Shown piece after piece: positions 40,119-48,510 of a DNA stretch of 64,000 nucleotides (positions within the stretch are counted from its first letter, which is position 1; every line of letters starts with the position of its first letter). The notes beneath the pieces are model-generated. The model was not told the origin of the DNA, did not search any database, and saw only the letters and a program-made list of their open reading frames with translations. Where the stretch lies: NCBI RefSeq assembly GCF_016722765.1, contig NZ_JAEQND010000005.1, positions 310,001 to 374,000 on the forward strand, given 5' to 3'. The position numbers were made by a program, and so were the translations under genes. Source of the DNA: Ramlibacter alkalitolerans (lineage in GTDB: Bacteria > Pseudomonadota > Gammaproteobacteria > Burkholderiales > Burkholderiaceae_C).

Positions 40119-41603
40119 ATGGATGAAGCCGCAGCCGACGGCTCGTTGCGGTCGACGGGTGTCCCCGGGCTGGACGGCATCCTGGGCGGCGGCCTCACGC
40201 CGCACCGCATCTACCTGATCGAGGGCGAGCCCGGCGCCGGCAAGACGACCACCGGCCTGCAGTTCCTGCTCGAGGGCGCGCGGGCCGGCGAGAACGTCGT
40301 CTACATCAGCCTGGCCGAGACGCGCGACGAACTCACCGCCGTGGCCGCTTCCCACGGCTGGGACATCAGCGGCATCCACGTGCACGAGGTGCTGCCCGAC
40401 GAGGACCTGCTCGGTGCCAGCGACCGGCCCATGTTCCACGCCTCGGAAGTGGAGATGGCGGACACCCTGCGCACCATCCTGCAGGTGGTCGAGGACCGCA
40501 AGCCCTCGCGCGTCGTGCTGGACTCGCTGTCCGAGCTGCAGCTGCTGGCGGACACGCCGCTGCGCTACCGGCGCCAGGTGCTGGCGCTCAAGAAGTTCTT
40601 CTCGCACCGCCACTGCACGGTGATGCTGCTGGACGACCGCACCGCCTCCGCGGCCGGCGACCTGCAGGTGCGCAGCATCGCGCATGGGGTGATCCAGCTC
40701 GAACACACGGTGAAGGACTACGGCACCGAGCGGCGCCGCCTGCGCATCGTGAAGCACCGCGGGCGCGACGTGGTCGGCGGCCTGCACGACTACAACCTGG
40801 TGCGCGGCGGCATGGTGGTCCATCCGCGGCTCGTGGCTGCCGACACGCGCAGCATCCAGGCCCGCGAGCAGCGCACCACCGGCCTGCCGCAGCTCGACTC
40901 GCTGCTGGGTGGCGGCATCGAGGAGGGCACCAGCACGCTGATCGTGGGCCCGCCGGGGTCGGGCAAGTCGTCCCTGGCGGCGCAGATCGCGGCGGCGGCC
41001 ACCACGCACGGCGATCGGGCGGCGATGTTCCTGTTCGAGGAGACGGCCAGCAGCGTGCTGCACCGCGCCGACGGCATCCAGCAGCCCCTGCGCGACGCGC
41101 TCGCCGGCGGCCTGCTGACGATGCAGCAGGTCGACCCGGCGGAGCTGTCGCCAGGCCAGTTCTCGGCGGCGGTGGCAGCCGCCGTCGCCAGCGGCGTGAA
41201 GGTGGTGGTGATCGACAGCCTCAACGGCTACCTGAACGCGGTGCCGGAGGAGCGCTTCCTTTCCATGTACCTGCACGAGCTGCTGACCTACCTGGCGCAG
41301 CACAAGGTGGTGACGCTGCTGGTGGCCGTGCAGCAGGGCATGCTGGGGGGCAACATGAGCAGCGCACTGGACGCCAGCTACGTGGCCGACAACGTCCTGA
41401 TGCTGCGCTACTTCGAGCTCGCGGGCCAGGTGCGGCAGGCCATCTCCGTCTTCAAGAAGCGCGGCAGCGGCCACGAGCGCACGATCCGCGATTTTTCGCT
41501 CACCTCCGCCGGCATCCACGTGGGCGAGATCCTCAGCGGCTACCGCGGCGTGCTGAGCGGGGTGCCGGTGCCGGTGGAACCACACCCTGCCGGCGCGCCC
41601 TGA
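40119..41603 (+). CDS. double KaiC-domain ATPase
   Basis: A 494-aa protein with two RecA/KaiC domains. Domain 1 (about 10-245) has Walker A GEPGAGKT at 36-43; domain 2 (about 250-480) has GPPGSGKS near 276-283. Each opens with the KaiC signature GVPGLDGILGGG/GLPQLDSLLGGG. Catalytic Glu pairs typical of KaiC follow each Walker A (SLAETRDE, LFEETASS). No kaiA/kaiB is nearby. The stop overlaps the ATG of a hybrid histidine kinase by one base, so both are made together. Such kaiC-kinase pairs outside cyanobacteria are thought to be signalling ATPases rather than clocks. A weak sigma-54-like match (GG-N10-GC, 40050-40063) lies upstream. Confidence 0.88.
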   Translation: MDEAAADGSLRSTGVPGLDGILGGGLTPHRIYLIEGEPGAGKTTTGLQFLLEGARAGENVVYISLAETRDELTAVAASHGWDISGIHVHEVLPDEDLLGASDRPMFHASEVEMADTLRTILQVVEDRKPSRVVLDSLSELQLLADTPLRYRRQVLALKKFFSHRHCTVMLLDDRTASAAGDLQVRSIAHGVIQLEHTVKDYGTERRRLRIVKHRGRDVVGGLHDYNLVRGGMVVHPRLVAADTRSIQAREQRTTGLPQLDSLLGGGIEEGTSTLIVGPPGSGKSSLAAQIAAAATTHGDRAAMFLFEETASSVLHRADGIQQPLRDALAGGLLTMQQVDPAELSPGQFSAAVAAAVASGVKVVVIDSLNGYLNAVPEERFLSMYLHELLTYLAQHKVVTLLVAVQQGMLGGNMSSALDASYVADNVLMLRYFELAGQVRQAISVFKKRGSGHERTIRDFSLTSAGIHVGEILSGYRGVLSGVPVPVEPHPAGAP

Positions 41604-43123
41604 TGGACGAAACGGTCCTGGTCTTCACCGGCTCGCCGCGCGAGGGCGCGACGGCGTGCCGCGTGCTGGCCTCGGCCGGGATTGCCGCGGCCGTGGCCGC
41701 CGATGGCGGGGAACTGCACGCGCGGCTGGCCGAAGGCATAGGCGCCCTGCTGCTGGTCGAGGAAGTGCTCGCCGACGGCGTGCTGGATGCGCTGACGCAG
41801 CACGTCGCCGCGCAGCCCGCCTGGTCGGACCTCCCCATCCTGCTGATGACGCGGCGCAGCGCCGAATCGCCCGAACTGCGGCTGGTGTTCGAGCGGCTGG
41901 GCAACGTGACGCTGCTGGAGCGGCCGGTGCGCACCATGACGCTGGTCAGCGCCGCCCGCTCCGCCTTGCGCGGGCGCCACCGCCAGTACGAGGTGCGCGC
42001 CCTCAACGAGCGCAAGGACCAGATGCTCGCCACGCTGGCGCACGAACTGCGCAATCCGCTGGCGCCGATCCGCAACGTCGCCGAGGTGCTGCGCCGGCGC
42101 TATCCGGCACCGGAAACCGGCAAGCTGCTGTCGATCGTGGACCGCCAGCTCAGTCACCTCACGCGGCTGGTCGACGACCTGCTCGACGTGGCGCGCATCA
42201 ACAGCGGCAAGCTCGAACTGCGGCGCGCGCACACCAGCACGGCCGACGTGGTGCAGCACGCAGTGGAGATCGCCACCGACGCCCTGACCGCGCGCTCGCA
42301 CCGCCTCGTGGTGGAGCAGCCGGAGCCCGAGGTGCTGCTGGGGGACCACGTCCGCCTGGTGCAGAGCGTGGCCAACCTGCTGGTGAATGCCGCCAAGTTC
42401 ACCGCCCCCGGGGGCGAGATCCGGCTGCGCGTGCGCACGCAGGGCGAGGTGGCGGAGTTCGCGGTGAGCGACAACGGCCGCGGCATCGCGCGGGAGGAAC
42501 TGGACGCGATCTTCGCCATGTTCCGGCAGTCGCGCCTGCCGGGGGAGCCCTCGACCGGGCTCGGGCTGGGCCTGCACCTGACGCGCGCCTTCGCCGAACT
42601 GCACGGCGGCAACGTGCGCGCGCACAGTGCAGGCCTGGGCCACGGCAGCGAATTCACCGTGTCGCTGCCGATCGTGGTCCGGCCGGCGCCCGCGGCGGAG
42701 CCCGGGCCGCAGGCGCAGTCGCAGCCGCGGCTGCAGAAGGTGCTGGTGGTGGACGACAACGTCGACGCCGCCACCACGCTGGAAACGGTGCTGAGCCTGG
42801 CGGGCTTGCAGGTGGCGGTGGTCCACGACGGCGCGGCGGCCGTGCAGCACGTGTGCCGCGAAGCCGTGGACGCGGTGGTGATGGACATCGGCATGCCCGT
42901 CATGAACGGCTATGAAGCCGCACGCGAGATCCGGCGCCTGCTCGCGGACCGCCGGCCGCTGCTGGTCGCGCTCACCGGCTGGGGCCAGTACGCCGACAAG
43001 GCGCTGGCGGCCGATGCCGGCTTCGACTTCCACTTCGTCAAGCCGCTGGCGATCGCGGACTTGCTGGCCTGCCTGTCGGCGCCGCGCGCGCAGACCGCGG
43101 CGTGCGGCGAAGATTCGGCCTGA
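41603..43123 (+). CDS. hybrid histidine kinase coupled to the KaiC-like ATPase
   Basis: A 506-aa cytoplasmic kinase. Residues 1-120 are a receiver-like fold without a phosphoacceptor Asp at the expected place (ALLLVEEVLADG). HisKA has H147 in AHELRNPLAPIRN. HATPase has DNGRGI and STGLGLGLHL. A C-terminal receiver (about 382-495) has an Asp near 429 in VMDIGMPVMNG and the Lys in FVKPL. There are no membrane segments, so the input likely comes from the KaiC partner through the pseudo-receiver. The ATG overlaps the kaiC stop by one base (TGATG). Confidence 0.88.
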   Translation: MDETVLVFTGSPREGATACRVLASAGIAAAVAADGGELHARLAEGIGALLLVEEVLADGVLDALTQHVAAQPAWSDLPILLMTRRSAESPELRLVFERLGNVTLLERPVRTMTLVSAARSALRGRHRQYEVRALNERKDQMLATLAHELRNPLAPIRNVAEVLRRRYPAPETGKLLSIVDRQLSHLTRLVDDLLDVARINSGKLELRRAHTSTADVVQHAVEIATDALTARSHRLVVEQPEPEVLLGDHVRLVQSVANLLVNAAKFTAPGGEIRLRVRTQGEVAEFAVSDNGRGIAREELDAIFAMFRQSRLPGEPSTGLGLGLHLTRAFAELHGGNVRAHSAGLGHGSEFTVSLPIVVRPAPAAEPGPQAQSQPRLQKVLVVDDNVDAATTLETVLSLAGLQVAVVHDGAAAVQHVCREAVDAVVMDIGMPVMNGYEAAREIRRLLADRRPLLVALTGWGQYADKALAADAGFDFHFVKPLAIADLLACLSAPRAQTAACGEDSA

Positions 43124-43198
43124 GACGCTCGCGCGGACTGCACGCGGCCGGGCCTTTTTCCCACGCCGCCGGCCTTGCAGGCAGAGCAAGGTGGGACC

Positions 43199-43429
43199 AT
43201 GGTCCACACACGCTACACCCGCAGCTCGGGACTCTGCCTCACCTACGACATCTCCGCCAGCGAGCGGGGCAGCTACAGCGTCTGGCTGGGCGACAAGGAA
43301 CTGATGCGCGGCCAGGATTCGCTCACCGCCCGCGGCAAGCGCTGCGCGCCCAACAAGCGCAAGGCCGCCGGCGCGATCCACGAGGCGAAACTGGCGATCG
43401 AGAGCCTGAGCGGCATGCCCGAATGCTGA
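43199..43429 (+). CDS. small hypothetical protein
   Basis: A 76-aa basic protein with no recognised domain. The pattern of alternating strand and helix (CLTYDISASERGSYSVWLGDKELM...KRKAAGAIHEAKLAIESL) looks like a small alpha-beta fold. AAGGTGGG precedes the ATG. First of five short genes between the KaiC operon and NnrU. Codon use is host-like. Confidence 0.55.
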   Translation: MVHTRYTRSSGLCLTYDISASERGSYSVWLGDKELMRGQDSLTARGKRCAPNKRKAAGAIHEAKLAIESLSGMPEC

Positions 43430-43626
43430 GGGCATACCCGCAACGGGATGCGCCTCCCAATGAGGTACCATGGGCCTGCCCGACGTGATCAAGACGTCAA
43501 CCAGGCCTCTTCCCTTCCCGCCGCTGCCGGCGAGTCGTTGTCGAATCCCGCACCGTTGATCTTCTTGGCGTGTCGCACCGCGCTGGCGCGTCGCCGCGCG
43601 GTTTTCGCAGAAGGACAAGGAGACTC

Positions 43627-43872
43627 ATGGCACCCAGGCATCACGACCCCGTGACGGTCGGCAAATACCTCGTATCGCCCATCATCCGGCTCCTGGACAA
43701 CGGCTGGTACGCCTGTTCCGTGTCGATCCGCTCCGGCCGCGGCCAGCAGACCACGGACCGCGTGCTGCGCCTCACCCGGCTGTTCCGCGATGCCGTCACG
43801 GCGGCGGACTATGCCCTGGCCGAAGGCCTGCAGTGGATCGTCGGCACGCGCGGAGCCGTCCGCCCCGCCTGA
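43627..43872 (+). CDS. small hypothetical protein
   Basis: An 81-aa protein (GKYLVSPIIRLLDNGWYACSVSIRSGRGQQTTDRVLRL...). AAGGAG lies at ideal distance from the ATG at 43627. Strand-strand-strand-helix content like its neighbour at 43199 suggests both are related folds. Function unknown. Confidence 0.65.
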   Translation: MAPRHHDPVTVGKYLVSPIIRLLDNGWYACSVSIRSGRGQQTTDRVLRLTRLFRDAVTAADYALAEGLQWIVGTRGAVRPA

Positions 43873-43908
43873 TACTGAGCGCAACCAGCCGACAAGGAGG
43901 ACTGCACG

Positions 43909-44079
43909 ATGGCCAAACCCAACTACGGTTTCGAGAAGCGGCAGCGCGAGCTGGCCAAGAAGCGCAAGAAAGAGGAAAAGGCCCTGAAGAAGGCCTCGCC
44001 CGGCGACGCCAACGAGAACGACCCCGCCTCGCCCGCCCCGCCGGCCGAAGGCGCAGCGCCCCAGCAGCCGCAGGAGTGA
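43909..44079 (+). CDS. tiny Lys/Glu-rich protein
   Basis: A 56-aa protein starting MAKPNYGFEKRQRELAKKRK and ending in a Pro/Ala-rich tail. AAGGAGG precedes the ATG by eight bases. The first 30 residues form one long charged helix. I recall near-identical short proteins in many Burkholderiales, but no function. It is followed after four bases by the zinc-ribbon-like gene. Confidence 0.7.
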   Translation: MAKPNYGFEKRQRELAKKRKKEEKALKKASPGDANENDPASPAPPAEGAAPQQPQE

Positions 44080-44083
44080 GGCG

Positions 44084-44296
44084 ATGCCCCCGCGCACACC
44101 GGTGAAGGACGACGTCAAGACCCGGATCCGCTCCGGGGGGCTGCGCTACGAATCCAAGTCGGTCGGCACGGCCTTCCCGGGCGCCTACGGCGCCACCATG
44201 AGCTGCTTCCACTGCGGCCGCCACATGCCGCGGTCGCGCCTGGTGGCCTTCAAGTTCGCCGGCGCGCAGCAATACCGCTGCCGCGACGGCTGCTAG
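44084..44296 (+). CDS. small zinc-ribbon-like protein
   Basis: A 70-aa protein with two Cys pairs: CFHC near 41-44 and CRDGC at the C-terminus, a spacing that could bind zinc (CxxC...CxxxC). The N-terminal part is basic. It starts four bases after the previous gene's stop, so they are co-transcribed. Possible RNA or DNA binder; this is inference only. Confidence 0.65.
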   Translation: MPPRTPVKDDVKTRIRSGGLRYESKSVGTAFPGAYGATMSCFHCGRHMPRSRLVAFKFAGAQQYRCRDGC

Positions 44297-44317
44297 CCCT
44301 CGGGGCTCCCCCCGGGG

Positions 44318-44506
44318 CTACTTCGCCGCCTGGGCCGCAGGCGCGGCCTGCGGGCCGTGCGCGGCCGGCACCAGCTTCGTCACCACGAACACGACGGCGA
44401 GCACCACCGCCACCCCCAGCACGATCCAGCGCACGCCCAGCCCCCGCGGCTCCGGCGGCACGAAGCCGCGCGTGCGGTCCTCCTGGTCCTCGACGATCTC
44501 GTTCAT
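44318..44506 (-). CDS. single-helix membrane protein
   Basis: A 62-aa protein: acidic N-terminus, one strong membrane helix (WIVLGVAVVLAVVFVVTKLV, about 27-46) and an Ala/Pro-rich tail. GAGGAGG lies upstream of the ATG at 44506. Convergent with the zinc-ribbon gene. No family recognised. Confidence 0.6.
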   Translation of the reverse strand: MNEIVEDQEDRTRGFVPPEPRGLGVRWIVLGVAVVLAVVFVVTKLVPAAHGPQAAPAAQAAK

Positions 44507-44962
44507 CCTGCGCCCTCCTCCCTCGCGGGTGTGATCCCTCGTTGGCCGCATTAGGACAGCGCACGCAAGGCCAGCGCAAGCACGCCGGCGCGCCGCGTGG
44601 GCGATCCGCCACATCGCGCGGGGCGCCAACTTTTTTTTCACGCCGAAAGCCTGTGGAGCGTTCCGGCACAACCTGGACCTTATCCACATCGGCGGCCGCG
44701 CCGGCCAGGTTGTCCAAGTTTGTAGGACAGCTCCGACGCACGGCTGCCCACAGGGGTCGAGCATCCGCAGGTGCCTGTGGCCACAAGGCAAAAGTGCGGT
44801 TGTCCACAGATCGGTGCGGTCCTTATCTACTACCACTACCTTTCAGGAAATACCTTCAATACCAAGTCCGGGGAACCGCAGGCAGGGCGGCGCAAGGGGG
44901 GCTTGAGTCCTGGCGCGCTTGGCGTACATTGCGCCCCTTCACGAACGAACGGAGGGGATCCG
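44507..44962. other. 456-bp gene-free region with DnaA-box-like cluster
   Basis: The stretch is AT-richer than its surroundings and has a T8 tract (44631-44638). A perfect DnaA box TTATCCACA is at 44680-44688, TTGTCCACA at 44800-44808, and near matches TTGTCCAAG (44710-44718), CTGCCCACA (44744-44752) and a TGTGG/CCACA palindrome (44776-44785), plus CTGTGGAG at 44651. No believable gene: open frames here lack ribosome sites and family features. It could be a DnaA titration or origin-related site. Confidence 0.45.
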
Positions 44963-45547
44963 ATGCTCACGCTGGTGGCGGGACTGGTGCTGTTTCTCGG
45001 CGCCCATTCCGCGCGCATCTTCGCCGAGGGCTGGCGCGCGGCCATGATCGCCAGCGTCGGCGACAAGCCGTTCAAGGGCGTGTACTCGCTGGTGTCGATC
45101 GCCGGCTTCGTGCTGGTCGTGGTCGGCTACGGCCTGGCGCGGCAGAGCCCGGTCGTGATGTGGAGCCAGCCGCCGGTGTGGACGCGCCACCTCGCCGCGC
45201 TGCTGACGCTGCTCGCCTTCGTGCTCGTGGCCGCGGCCTACGTTCCGGGCAACCAGCTCAAGGCGAAGCTGCACCACCCGATGATCCTCGGCGTGAAGGT
45301 CTGGGCAGTGGCGCACCTGCTGGCCAACAACACGCTCGCCGACCTGGTGCTGTTCGGATCCTTCCTCCTGTGGGCGGTGCTGGACTTCCGGGCCGCGCGC
45401 CAGCGGGATCGCGCGCAGGGCACGGTGTATCCCGCCGGCAGCGTCCCGCGCACGGCCGTTGCCGTCGTGGCGGGCGCCGTGGCCTGGGCGGTGTTCGCGT
45501 TCTGGCTGCACCGGGCGCTGATCGGGGTGAGCCCGATGGGGGTGTAA
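44963..45547 (+). CDS. NnrU family membrane protein
   Basis: A 194-aa protein with about five to six helices and the NnrU pattern LFLGAHSARIFAEGWR at the start and HHPMILGVKVWAVAHLLANN in the middle. NnrU is linked to nitric-oxide and nitrite metabolism and to carotenoid isomerisation (15-cis-zeta-carotene isomerase homologues). GGAGGGG precedes the ATG at 44963; the open frame extends upstream into the DnaA-box-like region without support. Confidence 0.87.
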   Translation: MLTLVAGLVLFLGAHSARIFAEGWRAAMIASVGDKPFKGVYSLVSIAGFVLVVVGYGLARQSPVVMWSQPPVWTRHLAALLTLLAFVLVAAAYVPGNQLKAKLHHPMILGVKVWAVAHLLANNTLADLVLFGSFLLWAVLDFRAARQRDRAQGTVYPAGSVPRTAVAVVAGAVAWAVFAFWLHRALIGVSPMGV

Positions 45548-45673
45548 GGCCCAGCGCGCAGGAGGAGCGCCTGCCTCGGCCCGCGCTGCGTCTTCGCCTG
45601 CAGTTCGTCGACCCGGGTGGCGCTGCCGGCGCAAACCTCTACCATCGGGGGTCACCCGCATCAGAGTTCACCC

Positions 45674-46066
45674 ATGCAGCATCTTCCCGCGCTCGCGCAC
45701 GTCTCCATCGGCACCAACGACTTTCCGCGCGCCAAGGCCTTCTACGACGCGGTGCTGGCCACGCTGCAGATCGAGTGCCTGGAAGACACCGAGGACGGTT
45801 CCGGCTACGGCCGCAGCGCGCCGGAGTTCTGGGTCGGCTTTCCCCATGACGGAGCCGACGCGGCACCCGGCAACGGCGTGCACGTGTGCTTCCGCGCCCA
45901 CTCGGTGGAGGAGGTGCAGGCCTTCCACGCGAAAGCGCTCGAGATGGGCGGCCAGGACGAAGGCAAGCCGGGGCTGCGGCGCGAATACGCCGACAACTAT
46001 TACGCGGCTTTCGCGCGTGACCTGGATGGGAACAAGATCGAGGCGGTGTTCTTCGTGGCGCAGTGA
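45674..46066 (+). CDS. VOC (glyoxalase/bleomycin-resistance) family protein
   Basis: A 130-aa VOC-fold protein with paired beta-alpha-beta-beta-beta modules: HVSIGTNDFPRAKAFYDAVL at the start and DLDGNKIEAVF at the end, giving candidate metal ligands H and E. Similar short forms are lactoylglutathione-lyase-like. Substrate unknown. Stand-alone gene followed by a family C repeat. Confidence 0.85.
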   Translation: MQHLPALAHVSIGTNDFPRAKAFYDAVLATLQIECLEDTEDGSGYGRSAPEFWVGFPHDGADAAPGNGVHVCFRAHSVEEVQAFHAKALEMGGQDEGKPGLRREYADNYYAAFARDLDGNKIEAVFFVAQ

Positions 46067-46074
46067 AACGGGGA

Positions 46075-46110
46075 CCCTCACCCCGGCCCTATCCCGCAAG
46101 CGGGAGAGGG
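46075..46110. repeat. family C repeat
   Basis: CCCTCACCCCGGCCCTATCCC then GCAAGCGGGAGAGGG, an imperfect hairpin directly after the VOC gene stop. Confidence 0.75.
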
Positions 46111-46230
46111 CGCAAAACTGCTGAGGCATCGGCGATCCCCTAGAAAGCACCACGCCCGGGCCCGGACCTGTCCGACAAGGGGGCGCTGGCGGCGTTCGCA
46201 GAATGGGTTCATCCACGGAGGAAGAAACGT

Positions 46231-47019
46231 ATGGATGAACCGAAGGCGGAGCGGCCGCTGGCCGTGGTGACGGGGGCTTCGTCCGGCATCGGCTACCACC
46301 TGGCCCGCCTCGCTGCCCAGCATGGCTATGACCTCGTCGTGGCGGCCGACACGCCGCTGGCCGACGCGGTGCGGGAATTCGAGGCGCTGGGCGCGAACGT
46401 GCAGGCGGTGCAGGGCGACCTGGCCAGCACCGAGGGCGTGCTGCACCTGATCACGGCCATCGGCGAGCGCGAGGTCGATGCCCTGATGGCCAACGCCGGC
46501 CACGGGCTCGGCGGCTCCTTCCTGGCGCAGGACTTCGACGAAGTGCTGCACGTGATCAACACCAACATCGTCGGCACCGTGCACCTGGTGCAGCACATCG
46601 CCCGCGGCATGGTGGCGCGGGCGCGCGGCCGCATCCTGATCACCGGCTCGGTGGCGGGCTTCATGCCCGGGAGCTTCCAGGCCGTCTACAACGGCACCAA
46701 GGCCTTCATCGATTCGTTCGCGCTGGCCCTGCGCAACGAGCTCAAGGGCACCGAGGTGACCATCAGCTGCCTGATGCCGGGGCCGACCGACACCGAGTTC
46801 TTCGAGCGCGCCGACATGAGCGACACGCGGGTGGGCCAGGGCCGCAAGGCCGACCCGGCGCAGGTCGCGCGCCTGGGATTCGCGGCCATGCTCAAGGGCG
46901 AGGCCGACGTGGTCGCGGGCCTGAAGAACAAGCTGGAAGTCGCGATCAGCAAGGTGATGCCGGCGCAGGCGGTGGCCCAGATGCACCGCCGCCTCGCCGA
47001 GCCCAAGGGACAGTCTTAG
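46231..47019 (+). CDS. short-chain dehydrogenase/reductase
   Basis: A 262-aa SDR: TGASSGIG (about 14-21), NAG (90-92), catalytic Ser in ITGSVAGF and YNGTK as the YxxxK motif. A C-terminal helix with GLKNKLEVAISKVMPAQ is typical of DltE-like SDRs. Substrate unknown. AGGAAG precedes the ATG. The hydrophilic 47050 gene follows after 30 bp. Confidence 0.86.
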   Translation: MDEPKAERPLAVVTGASSGIGYHLARLAAQHGYDLVVAADTPLADAVREFEALGANVQAVQGDLASTEGVLHLITAIGEREVDALMANAGHGLGGSFLAQDFDEVLHVINTNIVGTVHLVQHIARGMVARARGRILITGSVAGFMPGSFQAVYNGTKAFIDSFALALRNELKGTEVTISCLMPGPTDTEFFERADMSDTRVGQGRKADPAQVARLGFAAMLKGEADVVAGLKNKLEVAISKVMPAQAVAQMHRRLAEPKGQS

Positions 47020-47049
47020 TCGAAACAGGTTCAGGACAAGGAGGACAGC

Positions 47050-47307
47050 ATGAGCCACAAGTACCACCCCTCGGAGCAGGACAAGCAGACCGGCCATTCG
47101 GGCAAGGCGCAGAACGACACCAACAAGCTCGGGAAGGGCCAGGCCTCGCAGGTCAACGAGGGTCAGCGCACGCCCGAGAGCCGCCATGACCGCGAGGACC
47201 ACATCGGCAACAACCAGGTGAAGATGCGCCGCGGCACGACGCAGGGAACCACCAGCCAGCAGCCGCCGATGCATTCGGCGCGCGGCCAGACCAAGAAGGG
47301 GATGTGA
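47050..47307 (+). CDS. hydrophilic low-complexity protein
   Basis: An 85-aa protein rich in Gln, Lys, Gly, His and Thr, with no hydrophobic core; it is probably disordered, in the style of stress-linked hydrophilins. AAGGAGG lies ideally before the ATG. Function unknown. Confidence 0.65.
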   Translation: MSHKYHPSEQDKQTGHSGKAQNDTNKLGKGQASQVNEGQRTPESRHDREDHIGNNQVKMRRGTTQGTTSQQPPMHSARGQTKKGM

Positions 47308-47335
47308 GGCGCCGCGACCCTGCGCGGCGGGGCTT

Positions 47336-47587
47336 CTAGCCCTGCTCCGCGCGGGGGGCGCTGCCCCGGGCGACGGGCGCGAGCAGTTCGCAGAAGTCGA
47401 AGCACTGGCGCAGCCCGAGCTGGCAGCCCTGGGGATGCCAGCGGCCGTCGGCCAGTTTCACGAAGAACTGCTGCCCGGTGAGAAGCGGACGCAGCACGGG
47501 ATCGAAGGCCTCCAGCGTTTCACGCGCGAGTTTCGCGGCGACGACGCTGCCGGTGGCAAAAGGATCCGTGGCGGTTGCGATGGGCAT
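47336..47587 (-). CDS. small hypothetical protein
   Basis: An 83-aa protein (MPIATATDPFATGSVVAAKLARETLEAFDPVL...) with three Cys in its C-terminal half (GCQLGLRQCFDFCEL). A weak GAGGAGAATG ribosome-site context is 15 bp upstream. No family recognised. Convergent with the 47050 gene. Confidence 0.45.
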   Translation of the reverse strand: MPIATATDPFATGSVVAAKLARETLEAFDPVLRPLLTGQQFFVKLADGRWHPQGCQLGLRQCFDFCELLAPVARGSAPRAEQG

Positions 47588-47698
47588 GGCGAGGCATTCT
47601 CCTCACTCCCTCAACGGCCGCGAAGCCCCTACGTTGACAATGCAGTCCCCCGGCAACAGTCCTGCGACGTAAAGCCGGGTGTCAGTGCTGCGAAAGTC

Positions 47699-48184
47699 TC
47701 AGAGGTGCACGCCGATGCGGCGCGGGAACAGCTCGCGTTCGAGGAACTTGAGCATGTTGGTCCATTCGCGCCGCGTGCTTTCCTCGATCGCGAAGGCATG
47801 GCGGCTGGCGCCGAGTTCGTGCCTCACGGTGATTTCGCACGTTTGCGGCGTGCTCGGGGCGATGTCCACCGTGACGCGCGTGCTCTCGTCGGAGAAGGCC
47901 AGCACGCTCAGGTCGAACACCAGCCGGCGCGGCCGGGTGATCTCGATGTAGCGGCCGCTGTGGACCACGTTGAAGACGCTTTCGTCGCCCTCGGCGGCGT
48001 TGCGCCGCTCGATGACGGTGAAGGCGCCGCCGACCTCGGGCTGCAGTTCGCACTGCATCACGGTGCCGGCGCGGCTGCGGAAAAGGAAACGGGAAGCCTG
48101 CCAGGGGGTGAGCCACGCATCGAACACCCGGTCGGCAGGGGCGCAATAGCGATGTGTGACGCTGACGACGACCTGACTGCTCAT
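47699..48184 (-). CDS. SRPBCC/AHSA1 family protein
   Basis: A 161-aa START-like protein: VTHRYCAPADRVFDAWLTPWQASRFLF at the start, GGAFTVIERR in the middle and a C-terminal long helix (RREWTNMLKFLERELF). The fold has a ligand-binding groove; function unknown. The start ATG at 48184 is chosen because the promoter lies immediately upstream: the -10 ends only six bases before this ATG, so the message is almost leaderless and the 15-codon upstream extension cannot be translated from it. Confidence 0.82.
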   Translation of the reverse strand: MSSQVVVSVTHRYCAPADRVFDAWLTPWQASRFLFRSRAGTVMQCELQPEVGGAFTVIERRNAAEGDESVFNVVHSGRYIEITRPRRLVFDLSVLAFSDESTRVTVDIAPSTPQTCEITVRHELGASRHAFAIEESTRREWTNMLKFLERELFPRRIGVHL

Positions 48185-48190
48185 CCGTGC

Positions 48191-48221
48191 TTTATCTCTT
48201 GACAGGCCATTGCCTGTCAAG
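48191..48221 (-). promoter_or_regulatory. promoter with overlapping operator palindrome
   Basis: Minus strand -35 TTGACA (48220-48215), 18-bp spacer, -10 GATAAA (48196-48191). A perfect palindrome with ten-base arms, CTTGACAGGC (48198-48207) and GCCTGTCAAG (48212-48221), covers the -35 and most of the spacer. No T-run follows, so an operator is likelier than a terminator. Confidence 0.65.
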
Positions 48222-48243
48222 CCTGACAATCATGTAAGCGGCA

Positions 48244-48510
48244 TCAACGTGTGACATCCGGCAGCTCGATCTTCACTTCGAGCACTTCCAGGTTGTCCTG
48301 GCGCTCCACGTTGACCTTCAGGTGCGCCGCATCGATCTTCACGTACTTGCTGATCACGGCCACCAGGTCGCGCTGCAGCGCCGGCAGGTAGTCGGGCGAG
48401 CCGCCGGGATTGCGGCCGCTGCGCTCGTGCGCCAGGATGATCTGCAGCCGCTCCTTGGCCACGCTGGCCGTGCGTTTCTTCTCCCCGAGCAGGAAGCTCA
48501 GCAGGCTCAT
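48244..48510 (-). CDS. minE: cell division topological specificity factor MinE
   Basis: An 88-aa MinE with an N-terminal membrane-targeting/MinD-contact segment (about 1-31, [15 protein letters not shown]) and a C-terminal dimerisation domain. It stimulates MinD ATPase and drives pole-to-pole oscillation. The ATG overlaps the minD stop by four bases. Confidence 0.96.
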   Translation of the reverse strand: MSLLSFLLGEKKRTASVAKERLQIILAHERSGRNPGGSPDYLPALQRDLVAVISKYVKIDAAHLKVNVERQDNLEVLEVKIELPDVTR

